Origin: Ditylenchus dipsaci | Lineage: Eukaryota > Nematoda > Chromadorea > Rhabditida > Anguinidae | Assembly: GCA_004194705.1 (NCBI GenBank) | Contig: SADC01001350.1 | Span: 1-64,000, forward strand | Length of the DNA stretch: 64,000 bases | Reading direction: 5' to 3' | Shown here: in pieces, positions 32,601 to 41,875 of the stretch | Numbering within the stretch: the first letter of the stretch is position 1 | Layout: every line of letters begins with the position of its first letter | Program-made: the position numbers and the translations under genes | Notes under the pieces: model-generated | What the model was told of the DNA's origin: nothing | The model's database searches: none | What the model saw: the letters and a program-made list of their open reading frames with translations, nothing else

Positions 32601-34698
32601 GAATTAGTACATAAGTTATTCAGGTGTGTCAACTACATTCACTACTATCCAGCTACTGAAATTGAAGTCTGCAAAAGTGCCATTTCCAACAAGTATAATG
32701 CTCCTTTCCTTGTTTCCTATTTATTTTCAATTGTTTTCAGCACTTTGCGCTCATTCTTCAAAAAACTGTAATTTTTAAATCATCAAATAATGATACATTT
32801 TTATGCTTTAAAAAAATTATGCTAATTGTTGTTCTAATAATCAAGTCCAAAATACAACGTCGCCCTTTTTCAGTGAAATTTTAAATTGAGTTCCATAAAT
32901 TGCAGCGGTGTGTTCAAAGAAAATTTGAAAATCCATGAGATGTACCAGGCAATGCACCTTATTCCAAACAAAGATAGTTTGAAGGATGGAATGGCAGAGT
33001 TAAACTTGTTAAAAGAGTACTACCATGTGTCTCCACTTAATGTAAGTACCGTATAACTTGCCGTATAACCTCTATTAATCCCCCACCCCTGACTTTGAAG
33101 ACCGTTGAATATTTTGCAAATCGGTTTTTTCGCTTTTTATTTTCCGCGGGCTTTACAGGCTCCGCATTTTCGATTTTAGATTTTCACTCGAAAATTCCGA
33201 GATTGACCTTAAATTTTTCACCTTTTCGGGGGTTTGAAAAATAATCCCGCATGAGGGATTAATAGAGGTTATACGGTATTCACCTTTGCCTCCACCTAGG
33301 TCCCCTATTTGATTTTACGTAAATAGGTAAAAGTTCCCCTTTTAATCTACAAAAAAGGCAAAATGCTTTTTACTTCCACTCCCTTCTGAAAGCACGGCTG
33401 CCAACTCAAAATTTTAAAATAAAATAAAATTGCAAAAAAGTTGCAGTCTCCGTATTTCCTTTAATAATTCATTTTTCTCATTTTTCGGATGCCCAAAAAA
33501 TCGGAAAAGTGCAATCGGTAGAGCTCCTAGAAGTCAATAAAATGCAATAAACAGCTTTGCGAAATATTTTTTGTGGACTTTACAAGTTTTATTTGGTGAA
33601 CAAGGTTGAATTATATTTATTTGGTGAACAAAAAAAATTTAAAAAATTGTGAAAAAATCGGTGGTCCTCCTAAAGTACATAAGGTCCCTGAGATACAGAC
33701 CCTCAAAGTAGGGGGTGTAGGGTTATTGGAGACTGTCGGCTTATTTAAGAATATACGGTTGTTAATTTTTCGTCGAAAAGTGTTATTTTATCTAATGCTT
33801 ATTGAATTTCGAGCGTCATATATATAAAAATTCTAAAGACTTATGATCCCTCATAAAGTAGAAATACATAAATAAAGTACAGTTGGCAGCCCTGTCTAAA
33901 TGTCATTTTTGTAATACCGTATTTTTTCTGATTTTCTCCGACATGTCGGGTTATTTTTCAATCACTGGAATATCTGAAAAATTTTGGTCGACCTTTAGAT
34001 TTTTGGGTAAAGTCCAAAATTTAAAATCTATCTGTAGAGCTCGTAGTAAATTATAGTATGCAAAAATAGCTCTGCAAATTTTTTATTGTGAGTTGAGAAA
34101 CAGGTCCTCAAAGTAAAGGGTGTCGAGTTATTAGAGGCTGTCGGTCTATTAGAGAAAACATGGTATTTTACTTTTCTAAACCAAAATTAACTTTTACTGT
34201 TAACAATAACAACTAAAGCAGAAATACTTATCAAGTCAAGCACATGGCAGAAATTCGAGTCAAGACACAAGAAACGGCAAGGCCAGGTCAGCACAAGAAA
34301 ATTGTGCTGAACACGATGGTGCGGATCTTTTCGCTTCAATAGTTGACCAAGTGGGTGAAAAAGGGTCTGCGAGGTAAAAAATTATGTGAAAAAAGCATAG
34401 TATAGCATAAACGGCCCTGGTGGTTCTTTTTTTAGTGAAGCAAACTGCCAATTGTCAGTTATATTGTGCTGACTATTTATCTTGAAATTTGTTTCAGGTA
34501 GCTTGTTTGGATAGAGCAGGCACTCCAGTCAAGGTCTGGAATATTTTTTTGTAGGGTCTTGATAAAAAAAAATACTTTGCTTTATAGAACCCATTTGGCA
34601 GCGATTGGAAAAACATAAAACGACCTGAAATCTTCTCTGGTATATACAAAGAACAAAAAAGTCGGTCTACTGAAGAATGCTTTGCTATTAATGATTAA
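23631..34698 (+). CDS. tbh-1: Dopamine/tyramine beta-hydroxylase
   Basis: A copper monooxygenase of the DBH family, which hydroxylates the beta carbon of dopamine or tyramine in secretory vesicles; in nematodes the product is expected to be octopamine. The start (MKLATVILLSFLGCYL) is a signal peptide. A DOMON domain follows (LTIDWTVNW, IGFSDHGLEQETDVCYY, 23800-23945), then FSRKFMTCDLRDYAIE (to 24261), TTYW|CQ (24524/24572), the copper A motif KHHIIK (24629), IHHMEVFHC (24737/25373), YPPQAGMPIG and EIHYDN (to 25646), HDAGIMEL (26041), PITGYCPADCTKQ (26176), INIFASQL (26262), HAHLTGRK (copper B, 26450-26499), DNHYSPHW (31849-31913), GDVLSTTC (32210-32257), GGYGIDDEM (32328-32353), CVNYIHYYPATEIEVCKSA (32624-32692), a C-terminal exon (32906-33041) and last exons to a stop at 34696. 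One intron (26500-31848) is filled with elements. A few exons need one-base shifts. tbh-1 rather than another DBH is inferred. Confidence 0.85.
24902..25266. repeat. Palindromic repeat in a beta-hydroxylase intron
   Basis: The ends GGCTCTATATGTGTTCACGC and its diverged complement (…AACAAATATAGAGCC) match the repeat at 13151. The internal ATATGCCTTGGTCC motif is present. It is intronic and older than 13151, judging by arm divergence. Confidence 0.6.
25694..25807. mobile_element. Tigger-related MITE fragment
   Basis: It begins CAGTCGAAAATGGACACGAC after TA and ends GGTTCGACTG, in a beta-hydroxylase intron. The right flank reads TG instead of TA. Confidence 0.6.
26701..27766 (+). other. CCAG-rich, Ser-rich block, second copy
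   Basis: The longest frame is 26893-27603 (236 codons) with an overlapping frame to 27898. Composition is Ser/Pro-rich (e.g. SLISSVVLNVLSSLGS). The block resembles 10725-11840: TGTGTAAGGATTG near the start, then CTCACACATGGTT and GCCGGTGAAG in the same order. CCAG occurs very often in every frame. The first 60 bases recur inverted at 31085-31165, so the block may be the end of a larger composite. It lies wholly inside a beta-hydroxylase intron on the same strand. No domain is recognised; protein coding is unproven. Confidence 0.35.
27767..29186. mobile_element. 1.4-kb nested palindrome in the beta-hydroxylase intron
   Basis: The outer arms (TCTGTAATTTTAGAGGTTTTC… 27767 to about 27912, against 29046-29186) are complementary, for example around GACACCAAATTCAGCGCCGAA. 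An inner pair (28570-28660 against 28970-29040; CAGTGGGCTGTTTGATCATA) is also complementary. A CCGTATTTCTCTATTAAACG MITE (28310-28568) and a partial relative (27912-28080) sit in the left half. Confidence 0.7.
28310..28568. mobile_element. CCGTATTTCTCTATTAAACG MITE
   Basis: The termini CCGTATTTCTCTATTAAACG and its complement (…CGTTTAATAGAGAAAATACGG) are flanked by TA. A partial, diverged relative of the left half lies at 27912-28080 in the same orientation. Confidence 0.75.
29205..29320. repeat. CTGTTCACATACTG palindrome
   Basis: CCTGTTCACATACTGTGAGTGAG on the left pairs with CTCACTCTCAGTATGTGAACAGG on the right. The CCTGTTCAC terminus recurs in the elements at 49075-50255. Just downstream, near 29338-29370, GGTGTCCGAGTGGTTATGC resembles a tRNA box A, without a matching box B. 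Confidence 0.6.
29467..30953. mobile_element. CCCAAGTGCACC element, 1.5 kb palindrome
   Basis: The ends are CCCAAGTGCACC and its complement GGTGCACTTGG. From about 29655 to 30930 the sequence is an almost perfect palindrome centred near 30270-30290, with arms over 600 bases long (e.g. GTAACTCTACGGTGGTCAG on both sides). A short relative with the same ends is at 42734-42860. There is no coding capacity. A transcript of the beta-hydroxylase gene would carry this as a long hairpin in its intron. Confidence 0.8.
31085..31170 (-). repeat. Inverted copy of the 26.70-kb block start
   Basis: On the minus strand it reads TTTTTTACAGAAAGATGGAGAAGCA… then GTGAGCTATCCGCGAGGATTTTTGCTGTGG, matching 26697-26760 with a few changes. 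With 26701 it brackets 4.4 kb of the intron in inverted orientation. Confidence 0.6.
31957..32027. mobile_element. Tiny Tigger-related hairpin MITE
   Basis: ATCAAACCTCGGTTATCCGG and its complement form a hairpin of about 70 bases in an intron, with the family's CTCGG(T)TAT core and TA near both ends. Confidence 0.6.
33049..33276. mobile_element. CCGTATAACCTCTATTAATCC MITE
   Basis: The ends CCGTATAACCTCTATTAATC and its complement (…GATTAATAGAGGTTATACGG) belong to the CCGTATTT family. It begins eight bases after the splice donor at 33042. More diverged relatives fill 33450-33740 and 33915-34165 of the same intron. Confidence 0.7.
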
Positions 34699-34745
34699 TT
34701 ACAAGGTAATGAAAAAACAGCAGTAAAACATATTTTTTTGTTATA

Positions 34746-36034
34746 CAGTCAAACCTCGATATAAGCACCCCCCGATATAAGCACATCCTCGATATAAGCA
34801 CATCTTGAGACCGGTTTGGTTGGCCAGCGAAGAAATAAGGCAAATCTTACCCTCGCTAAAAGCACACTCGATATAAGCACATCCTCGATAAAAGAACACC
34901 CTTGGGCCGGTCCCAGGTCAGTAAAACTCCCTCGATATAAGCACATCAGCTCATTTTGGCATAAAAATTGGCATTGTTTTGAATTTCAAATTTCTAGCGC
35001 AAATCTTGCCACGAAAGATGTTTTTTAAATTTCAAAACAAAGACCTGGTCAGTCAGTTTTTTATTTAAAAGTTTAAAATGTGTACGTTTTTCTCTCATCT
35101 TTCGTGTTTGCACTGGAATTTAAGAAAGCATTGATTGAGGCGGCGCGAAGCAAAACGTGAAAAAAACAGAGCTCGCAAAGCACTTCAAGATTTCCAGGAA
35201 AAGCCGGGACCTAATTCTCAGCAACCAGGAAGTAATTATGAAGGCGATCAAAAAAGGTGGCAGTGCAAAGAGGGCACGACTCAAGCCAGGAAAGCACGAA
35301 GAAATGGAAGCAGCTCTCGTACTCTGAATCAAACAAGTAAGAAGCAACAATCTTCCAGTCAGCGGTGAGCTTGTAAAGGTGGGTTTTTTACTTTCTCTTT
35401 CGCTTTAGCGTTAGATTTTTTCAGGAACAGGCCAAAGAGATCGCAGCGCTGCTCAACATCAATGGCTTTGAAGCAAGTAATGGATGGATGGACAACTTCA
35501 AGGACCGTCATGGAATCCTCTTCAAGTCGAATCAAGAGAAGCCGCGGCAGTCGACGAGGGATCTCTTCGAGAGTGGCAACAGCAAGTGCTTCGCGAGGAA
35601 TTGGCCAAGTTTAAGCCGGAGGACATCTACAAGGTGGACGAGACAGGGCTCTTTTGGCAACTGCTACCGAACAAGACGCTGGCGTTTAAAGGTAAGGTTT
35701 CAACTGAATTTTATTTTGGTTTTATTTTGGTTAGTGCACTGGCGATAAGAAGAGAAAGGATCGAATTACCGTTCTGGTCGGCGCAAATATGACAGGGACT
35801 GAGAAGATTCTACTGCTGGTGATCAGGAAGTCTAAAAAATTTCGTTGCTTCAAGGGTACCACCGCTCCGCTCGACTACACTGCAAATTCAATGAATGTAC
35901 AGTCGAAACTCAAGTGGTGTTAAAATATCACCACTTCAGGTGGTGGATCCAAAAAACCTCGATATAAGCACACCCTCGATATAAGCACACCTAGGCTCGG
36001 TCCCCACGGGTGTGCTTATATCGAGGTTTGACTG
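34746..36034. mobile_element. Tigger/pogo (Tc1/mariner) element, 1289 bp
   Basis: The TIRs start CAGTCAAACCTCGATATAAG and end with its complement, flanked by TA (34744-34745, 36035-36036). GATATAAGCACA is repeated several times just inside each end. The interior carries pogo-type transposase remnants. It lies 47 bases after the stop of the beta-hydroxylase gene, so its left end may lie in that gene's 3' UTR. Its ends make it the likely mobiliser, or a relative of the mobiliser, of the many small CAGTC…CTCGAT elements here. Confidence 0.88.
35128..35905 (+). pseudogene. Pogo/Tigger transposase, truncated
   Basis: In successive frames the sequence shows the psq-like/CENP-B helix-turn-helix (ELAKHFKISRKSRDLILSN, KKGGSAKRARLKPGKHEEME, near 35160-35310), the second CENP-B-type motif (VSGELVK, then AKEIAALLNINGFEASNGW and FKDRHGILFK, to 35535) and the first part of the DDE domain (DIYKVDETGLFWQLLPNKT at 35620-35680, RITVLVGANMTGTEKILLL, KSKKFRCFK, to 35860). 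DETGL carries the first catalytic Asp. The rest of the DDE domain is missing before the right TIR. Several frame changes occur, and introns appear at about 35375-35420 and 35692-35742. Not functional as it stands. Confidence 0.8.
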
Positions 36035-36113
36035 TATTATAGTACTCTGTCATAGATTTTACACAATCCACATACCATTTTGTAGCCAGGCTTTGAAGCA
36101 TTTTGAAATTTGA

Positions 36114-36362
36114 TTTTAGAATGCTTGAAAGGGCCATTGCCGTCTCCGAAAACGGTTGTCTCCCGCCAATTCAAAAAATTCCTAATCATTGAACTTCTGT
36201 ACGGATTTTTAAACTTGGTTTCTGACACAACTATACCTAAAATTTAATTATAGGCCTTGTTTTGTTGAAAACCAATCCAAAAATCCGTACAGAAGTTCAA
36301 TGATCAGGCGAAATTTTTGAATTGGCGGGGACAATCCAAAACGCACGACCGTGGCCCTTTTA
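36114..36362. repeat. GGGCCATTGCCGT palindromic repeat
   Basis: Left GGGCCATTGCCGTCTCCG…, right …CACGACCGTGGCCCTTTT, centred in ACTATACCTAAAATTTAATTATAGG. Inner arms such as TTGAACTTCTGTACGGATTTTT pair with AAAAATCCGTACAGAAGTTCAA. The closest sibling is 44861-45088. Confidence 0.7.
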
Positions 36363-36513
36363 ACAGCAAAAAAAACATAAAAATGGTGTTGTTTTTTTCC
36401 TCAGCCTGTATACCGCCTGATTATTTTATGTTTGTATGTGCCGAGTAAATAAAGCTGTTTGAAGATGGTAATAATGTAAGAAATTCAGACAAGCAGTTTG
36501 ATCTAAATCTATA

Positions 36514-36593
36514 CAGTCGAACCCTCTATAAAATAGCCCCTAGTCAACGCATACCATAGGTACCTTATAGAAGGAGTTGACTGTAGCAAAATG
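36514..36593. mobile_element. 80-bp Tigger-related MITE
   Basis: CAGTCGAACCCTCTATAAAA … TTATAGAAGGAGTTGACTG, flanked by TA on both sides (36512-36513 and 36594-36595). Confidence 0.75.
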
Positions 36594-36629
36594 TACAATA
36601 GACTACGAAAATTTAGAGCTAAAAAATGA

Positions 36630-36917
36630 GGCAGGGCCGATTTGTATTTGCGTTTCTCGCATTTGACAAAACTCGTATTCGCAAAAATCAAACTTGCCTT
36701 CTTGGATTTGTTTATTTTGGTCCACTTTTTGCAGCCCACTCTTCGGTGAGTTACCACTCAATTTGTAGCCAGTGAGATAACCTACAAAATGCGTGATAAA
36801 TTGTCCGAGAATGGACTGCAAAAGTAGGTAAAAAAACAACGCCAAGAACACAAGTTTTATTTTTGCGAATACGAGTTTGTCAAATGCGAGAAACGCAAAT
36901 ACGAATCGGCCCTGCCC
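36630..36917. repeat. GGCAGGGCCGATTTG palindrome
   Basis: Arms such as GGCAGGGCCGATTTGTATTT pair with AAATACGAATCGGCCCTGCC. The centre shares TTTGTAGCCAGTGAG with the element at 16962-17206. From 36918 to 37617 I see no gene. Confidence 0.65.
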
Positions 36918-37617
36918 CTACAAAATTATATAAAAATACAACACAGCTCATAAAGAGTGTCATTTTGTGTCATACCGTGAGATATATCCACCTAATTCTA
37001 CCTACAAAATCTGCCTACAATAAAAATCTTGCAAAAATGAACATAATAAATATCTTGAAATTGATGAATAAACCCTGAAAAATACCACAATTCTAAGTTT
37101 TGAGAAATACTCTTGGCAATAGCTAGGAATGAGACAACAATGAAAGCCAGTCACCTTTGGTCTAATTTTTGGCAAAACCCTTTTGTCAGAGTTCCGCCTG
37201 GTTATATAGTTTAGAGTTGTCGCGTCCCTTCGTCCCATTTTAGTTTCAATGCTATTCCTTACCAAAAGCCAGTTTAAAACTTAGAAAACACGTGCTTCTC
37301 GGATGCATAGTTCACATGATTTTCTTTCGCTCCGAACATTCGATTTTTGTTCAATCTATATTTGTATGTTTGCAAGCAGTCTCTTTTCCTCACTATTTCT
37401 TCGTACATGCAAGCATGCTATGCTCGGTGTTGGTACAAGGCAAAGCAACCCTGCCCCACCACCTAGCACACAATCAATCGATTCCACCTTCACCTAGAAA
37501 ATTTACATGTCAATATAAATTAGCATGTGCCACCTTCAACTTTTAATATTTTGCTAAAGTCCCTTTCTGCAAGTCAACTCTTCATAGTTAGCTAAATTAT
37601 ATACCTCAATTTTAAAT

Positions 37618-37962
37618 ATGCAATCCTCTTCTGGTAAAATGAGCAATGGGCAGGCAAATCGAGGCAAAGGTGGCAAAGGGTTAGGCAAAGGAGGAGCTAA
37701 ACGGCACCGCAGAGTATTTCGCGATAATATTGCTGGCATTACTAAGCCAGCTATTCGCAGATTGGCTAGAAGGGGAGGTGTCAAACGAATCTCTGGCCAT
37801 ATTTATGATGAAACTAGGAAAGTGCTCAAGACTTTCCTAGAAATAGTTATTCATGATGCCGTCACCTATTGTGAACATGCCAGAAGGAAAACAGTTACTT
37901 CAATGGATGTGGTCCATGCCCTCAAACGCCAAGGAAAAACTCTTTATGGATTTGGTGGATGA
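37618..37962 (+). CDS. Divergent histone H4 variant
   Basis: An intronless frame of 114 codons matches histone H4 from [17 protein letters not shown] to the C-terminal TLYGFGG. H4 forms the nucleosome core tetramer with H3. The N-terminus is extended: there are two Mets, and the second (37639) gives [12 protein letters not shown] in place of the usual MSGRGKGG. Lys20 of canonical H4 is Arg here (KRHRRVF). Other changes include L22F, Q27A, L49H, E53D (approximately), G56K, V60T, N64I, R67H, T73C, K77R, A83S, Y88H and R92K, about 13 in 102, extraordinary for a protein nearly invariant in animals. Lys5, 8, 12 and 16 are kept. No canonical histone 3' stem-loop is seen within 100 bases of the stop. 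The frame is clean, so it is unlikely to be an old pseudogene. It could be a tissue-specific variant or a recent retrocopy under relaxed selection. Confidence 0.9.
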   Translation: MQSSSGKMSNGQANRGKGGKGLGKGGAKRHRRVFRDNIAGITKPAIRRLARRGGVKRISGHIYDETRKVLKTFLEIVIHDAVTYCEHARRKTVTSMDVVHALKRQGKTLYGFGG

Positions 37963-38086
37963 ACTTAATTGGGTGTGTGGGTTTTATTTTGCAATCGCCA
38001 TAAATATTCATGTGCACTATCTCAAACATTCGTTCATTGTTGTTCTCAAAAGTTTTATTGCCAGTTCTAAATTCTCATGTTCTTAA

Positions 38087-38156
38087 AAGTAGAGAATCGG
38101 GCGCTGCGATACATCGCAGCGCAACATCGCAAAAAGGCAAAACCGATACTCTACTT
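38087..38156. repeat. 70-nt hairpin downstream of histone H4
   Basis: The outer arms AAGTAGAGAATCGG and CCGATACTCTACTT pair with one mismatch. Inside, GCGCTGCGAT AC ATCGCAGCGC is a perfect 10-bp stem with a 2-base loop. It does not fit the histone stem-loop consensus. It may be a tiny MITE or a structured RNA element. Confidence 0.7.
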
Positions 38157-38529
38157 AAAAGCTTGTTTTTATTTAGTATTTTTTTAGTTTCAGTCTTTTA
38201 AGACTAAAGCATATCGCATATCCTCCAACAATCCAACTCCCTATTCAATGTATTATTGACACACGTGTCGAACTTCTGAAGCAAGCTACCAGCTAAAATG
38301 TAGCGAATGAACTACAATTAAGAGGACAAAAATTATAAGCTATGCTAATTTTTCAATACTTAGGGTTCCCGATCGCAGTGATTTCTCATTTTTTAAGATT
38401 TTAATGTGCAAATGCGAAACATGTGAACATCATCACTTTAAGATTTTTCACTCAAAGTGCTGATTTTGGACGATTTTGACTGGGCCTTTGAAAAAATTTT
38501 AAAGAAAGTAAAGTTTTTTCCATATTTTT

Positions 38530-38995
38530 TTTGAAATTTGTAATAATTTTTGAAACTGATTTTTCTTACATCCTGATTCCAAGAGTTTTTACTATGGCTC
38601 AAATTGTTTTACCCCTCCAAATCATTCATTTATCCCCTCAAATCGTAAAAATGAGTATTTTTTAGTGTTCTTATGTCGTAAATTTTTTCTTCTGATCATC
38701 ATGTAGCCCTGAATCTCTTGTTTTTGATTAGCTATAAACTGACCCCTTGTTGCTGACCCCCCTTAGAAATACGCGTTTTTATGAAACAACTCTTTCATAA
38801 AAACCGGTATTTCTCAAATTTTTCCAACAACACGGGGTCAGTTGATATCTTATGAGAAACTAGAGATTCAGGGCTACATGATGATTAAAAGAAAAAATTT
38901 TACAACATTAAAACACCGAGAAATACTCATTTGGGGCATAAATGAATGATTTGGAGGGGTAAAATAAAATTTGAAGGAAAGTACTTACAGCCTTT
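38530..38995. repeat. Palindrome with AATGATTTGGAGGGGTAAA arms
   Basis: TTACCCCTCCAAATCATTCATTTAT on the left pairs with ATGAATGATTTGGAGGGGTAA on the right. Inner GTAGCCCTGAATCTCTTG pairs with CTAGAGATTCAGGGCTAC. The design resembles the 8171 palindrome but the sequence differs. From 38996 to 39640 I see no gene. Confidence 0.65.
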
Positions 38996-39629
38996 TACTA
39001 TACAGTATACAATTTAGAAGGGGAATAGTACTTACAGCTTTTATTTCTATACAGTAAAAGAAACAAATTCGTAAAAATAGCATATAATTTTTTTTATTGT
39101 GTATCTAGGTCAAATATTTTTCATACCCTCTCTTCGTTCAAAATTCAACAAATAAATGTAAAATCTAGAATAAAATACATTCAGCCAGTTTAAAAATAAT
39201 TTTCTGAAATATAAGTTTTCAACAATGACAAAAAGGTTATTGAAGGCTAACATATAAGGGTTAAATCAAAAAATAATTTTTTTAGTTTTATTTTTTCGAT
39301 ATAAATTTAATGGAATATACCATACTACCTCCTCCCTCAAAGCACTACTGGAATATATCTTTAGGGTGAATTGATTGAGGTTATAGTATGTTAAGTTTGC
39401 ATTCTTATTTGCATTCTTTTTGTTTGAAATTCTTTTTGAAGTTTTTGGTCTATGTCATATTTGTAAATAAATTTCAATCAGTATTAAGAGTACTAAATTG
39501 AGTTTGCTTAAAATTGCATTGGTTACATTCTACTCTTACATTTGACTCTTTTTCGGTTGTCTCACTCAAAAATAAGGAAAGTAAGAATGGATAAAAGTTA
39601 CAGTATTTTTCAACGCTTAATAGAAAAAA

Positions 39630-39970
39630 TACAGAAAGTGAAAACATCCGGACATCCGCTGACATCCGTCATGAAACATCCGAAAGCTCCGGACATCCTT
39701 TGACATCCTATGAAAACATCCGAATAGAAAAGTCAAACATGGCTGAACACCTATTTATCAGGTTCTATCAACTGTACAGAGAAGCCACCCAAAAACATCC
39801 TCATCAATCCGCTCATCCGCCATGAAAACATCCGAAAAACATCCGGACATCCGCTATGAAACATCCGAAAAAACATCCAACCTTGACATCCGCTAGAGGA
39901 CATCCGAAGTCCGGACATTCTCTATGAAATACTCGAAAAACATCCGGACATCCGCTGAAATTCTCTATCG
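39630..39970. repeat. ACATCCGGACATCCGC array
   Basis: ACATCCGGACATCCGC-type units recur with intervening ATGAAAACATCCGAA. The motif matches the subterminal arms of the hAT-like element at 10466, so this is probably an element end or solo array. No matching opposite end is seen nearby. Confidence 0.55.
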
Positions 39971-40429
39971 AGCGGAATGACGCAGTTGAGCCGCTCTGAT
40001 ACATTGAAAAATCCAATTGTCTTGGTTTTTTGGGCACTCGCAATCTAAAAATTTGCTTTCTCACATTGTTAGCAAAGTATTTCACGATACTGACGTATAA
40101 CAGTACCCTCCTAAAGCTATCGCCGCATCCCTCCACCCAATAGTTTTTTTTGACGGTAACTACAACCACCATTTAAAAAAAAGTTTTGCAAAAGCTCTTG
40201 CTATTAGTGACCAGGCTCTAAGCCTAATGCTGCGGGTTTAAGTGAAGGAGGTTTGGATGGTCGTTCTGGGTTTGCGACATTAGCGCTTTGCGAGGGAGGT
40301 ATATTACACTATTGCCATATATTTAATGCATTCAAACTTTTTTCAAACAAAATATTTCTCAAGTAATTTTTTGATGATTTTGTTTGAAACCGATTTCATT
40401 ACAAACAAAAATTAAAAAATTAAACTTAC

Positions 40430-40922
40430 TTCGAGGCCAACTCTTTAGCCAAGGCTTGCTCAGGATCTGAAAAAGTGCTTAGAGGTTTGAAAAAAAGAAT
40501 AATTTTACCTTCTTCATCTTCGTCTTCACTAGAATCTGCGATCCATTTCATGTATCCGGTACCACTAAATTCGTTGACTTTGTTTTTTATTTTTTACATA
40601 TTATTACTAATGTTACTATAATTTTCGTCAAAATCTTGATTTTCTTCGAGACTTTCATCTAGCGACTTCGTATTATTCTCACGTATTATTCGTTCCACAA
40701 GAGAAAAAATATTACAGCTCTAATAATAGCAAAAAGTACCAAGTGTGTCCTTTAGATGTTGTTTTTCTCTTTCAGCAAAATGCATTTCTGCTCCGCCTAC
40801 AATATCTTTTTTATTGACTCATTTTACATACATTTCGGTGGAATAATTTTCATTTACTTTTCAGCTCGTTCCTCGGCCAGACGCAACTTTTCTTGCAAAT
40901 CGAAGGTATTAGGAAGGGTCAT
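40430..40922 (-). pseudogene. Cold-shock-like gene, copy 3, truncated
   Basis: The first exon (40922 downwards) reads MTLPNTFDLQEKLRLAEERA. A second exon (to about 40740) begins AEQKCILLKEK but then diverges and stops. Later exons give VERIIRENNTKS…, MKWIADSSEDEDEE and QALAKELASK with a donor at 40429. These match copy 1 in order and phase. The OB-fold exons are not found downstream (40000-40430). So only the N-terminal, coiled-coil-like half remains. A donor after exon 1 appears one G short. Confidence 0.75.
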
Positions 40923-41162
40923 GCTAAAGTTAAATGACATTTAAATTTAGATGATGTGATGATACGAAAACATAAAAAAACATTGAATAGAACAGTTTGC
41001 AATTCGAAATAGGCATTCATTTCTTGATCTTAGATTAGATTTCAGCAAATACATGCTTAGCGTCATTTTTATTGAACTAACTTTTTTTTTTTTTTATTAA
41101 ATTAAAAAGTATAGACCATGGTCTATAATTAGAGAATACGGTAGTTGTTTAGGGACGCAACC

Positions 41163-41290
41163 GACTCGCCAACGCGAAAACTCATCAACGTCCAATCTCG
41201 CCAACAGCGAAACTCGTCAACGGCAAAAGTCGCCAAAGTCAAATCTTGCCAAGAATCTCGCCAACGCGAAAACTCGCCAACGAAAAAGTT
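41163..41290. repeat. CTCGCCAACGCGAAAA minisatellite
   Basis: About eight imperfect units of CTCGCCAACGCGAAAA and variants (CTCGTCAACGGCAAAA, GTCGCCAAAGTCAAAT), period 14-17 bases. It is preceded by AGAGAATACGGTAG, a trace of the CCGTATT family. Confidence 0.7.
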
Positions 41291-41875
41291 GACAACTTTT
41301 ATGGCGCAAAATACTCCAAATCGGACTCTAACTACGAGGAAGCCAGAGTTGGAGTACTTTTCATTGCTAAAGATCCTCAAATACGAGTAAAGCCCAATTT
41401 TTTGAATAGAGTAACTAGCAAACATCAATTATTTACTATGTTGTTTTTGCTAACTTTTTTATTGGAGACCCTGACTGTGACCTGAAGTTTTTTCGATGAA
41501 ATTTTTATGCGCGCATTTTGTTGAGCGTGCCAGAATTCCATGTGAATTCATCTCCCCACGTCTGAAAGCTAACAAAATTTTTATGTATGACCCATGGCAT
41601 AGGGGTCAGCTATGAAGAACCATGAAACGGGTATCGAGGTGTTTAAGAACTTTGAGTGACTCTTCTACCACATTTTGTGCACCTTCAGAGCTGGGAGCCA
41701 CATTTGTCAGGAACTTGGGCACGCTCTAACAAGAATATGCAGAAAAAAAATTCATCGAAGTTCCACAGGTCACAGTCAGGGTCCCTCCTTTGTAAGTTTA
41801 ATTTAATTTATCAGAAAAATGAAGGCTTATTATTCAATACAGAGATCTTTCTATAAACAATCACAATAAAGCTGT

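Noticed and set aside
37982..38086. Canonical histone 3' stem-loop after the H4 gene
   Set aside because: I searched for the GGCYCTTTTCAGRGCC-type hairpin within about 100 bases of the stop and did not find it.
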